From: an uncultured Planctomycetaceae bacterium
Lineage (GTDB): Bacteria > Planctomycetota > Planctomycetia > Pirellulales > Pirellulaceae
Direction of reading: 5' to 3'
DNA length: 6,741 nt
Assembly: GCA_937967665.1 (NCBI GenBank)
Contig: CALBSZ010000464.1
Coordinates: forward strand, 1 to 6,741
Positions 6,554 through 6,741 of the stretch are shown in pieces (position 1 is the stretch's first letter; every line of letters begins with the position of its first letter). A program made the translations under genes and the position numbers. The notes below the pieces were generated by a model. The model ran no database searches. It had not been told where the DNA came from and worked only from the letters and a program-made list of their open reading frames with translations.

Positions 6554-6594
6554 GAAATTCAGAATAATCGCTGTTTTCGGGACCAAAGGCCCCG

Positions 6595-6670
6595 GCTAGC
6601 GAGAGGTAATCCTTTTCTCCCACGCTAGCGACACCTCCAACGCCGGAGAATATGATTACCCTTCGCTAGT
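6595..6670. repeat. Long imperfect inverted repeat upstream of the cassette promoter
   Basis: The left arm GCTAGCGAGAGGTAATC (6595-6611) and right arm GATTACCCTTCGCTAGT (6654-6670) match at 14 of 17 positions. In the same register TTCTCC (6615-6620) pairs with GGAGAA (6645-6650), leaving a symmetrical 3x3 internal loop with one more possible pair and a 24-nt apical loop. The apical loop carries a third GCTAGCG (6624-6630). The left end lies about 40 nt upstream of the -35 box. It may be a dispersed palindromic repeat, a small non-autonomous element, an operator or a structured RNA. I see no coding capacity in it. Confidence 0.7.
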
Positions 6671-6741
6671 ATTGCATCGCAGCTTTGTTTTCGGGTAGAA
6701 CGCGGTTCTTTAGGGGGTTCCGAAGAGTCTGGGATCAAGGA
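6671..6741. other. Right-edge non-coding sequence
   Basis: No gene is supported here. The only structure seen is a 5-bp hairpin, AGAAC (6687-6691) with GTTCT (6695-6699), followed on the plus strand by TTAGGGGG. That is too weak to call a terminator. Confidence 0.4.

Overview
The window looks like chromosomal DNA from a planctomycete, most likely a Rhodopirellula/Pirellulaceae-type bacterium. The main reason is the large secreted protein. It has the short N-terminal LExRxLL-type motif seen in planctomycete extracellular proteins, a PQQ sugar-dehydrogenase-like propeller fused to a ThuA-like domain, and a dockerin-like calcium loop near the C terminus. Sampled lines give roughly 50-72% G+C in the large gene and about 37-57% in the gene cluster to its right. 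All four supported genes are on the minus strand, so transcription runs right to left.

Layout in transcription order. Positions 6501-6741 are non-coding. They hold a long imperfect inverted repeat (6595-6670) and a near-consensus sigma-70 promoter (TTGACG, 17 nt, TAATAT; 6525-6553), followed by a strong Shine-Dalgarno sequence. Next come three cytoplasmic-looking genes: a C39/papain-like cysteine peptidase candidate (6486-5986), a protein of unknown function with the landmarks FYPSAGTD and RGDSQGESGSG (5865-5188), and an orphan proteasome-beta/HslV-like Ntn hydrolase (5039-4398). Non-coding sequence of about 0.5 kb (3891-4397) follows, and then the 1290-residue secreted multidomain protein (3890-18), which fills more than half of the window.

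The three small genes are the most interesting part. Two unrelated peptidase folds, one Cys-His-Asp and one N-terminal-Thr, flank a conserved-looking protein of unknown function. All share one strand, only one clear promoter lies upstream, and no unfoldase ATPase or transporter gene is visible. I infer a possible three-gene cassette, perhaps a proteolytic or amidase/maturation module, but nothing in the sequence fixes its role. GCTAG-containing repeats lie on both sides of it. The large protein is probably an unrelated neighbour that acts outside the cytoplasm, likely in carbohydrate use.

I see no tRNA, rRNA, CRISPR array, transposase or phage gene. The long plus-strand open frames opposite the large gene are judged to be antisense shadows.
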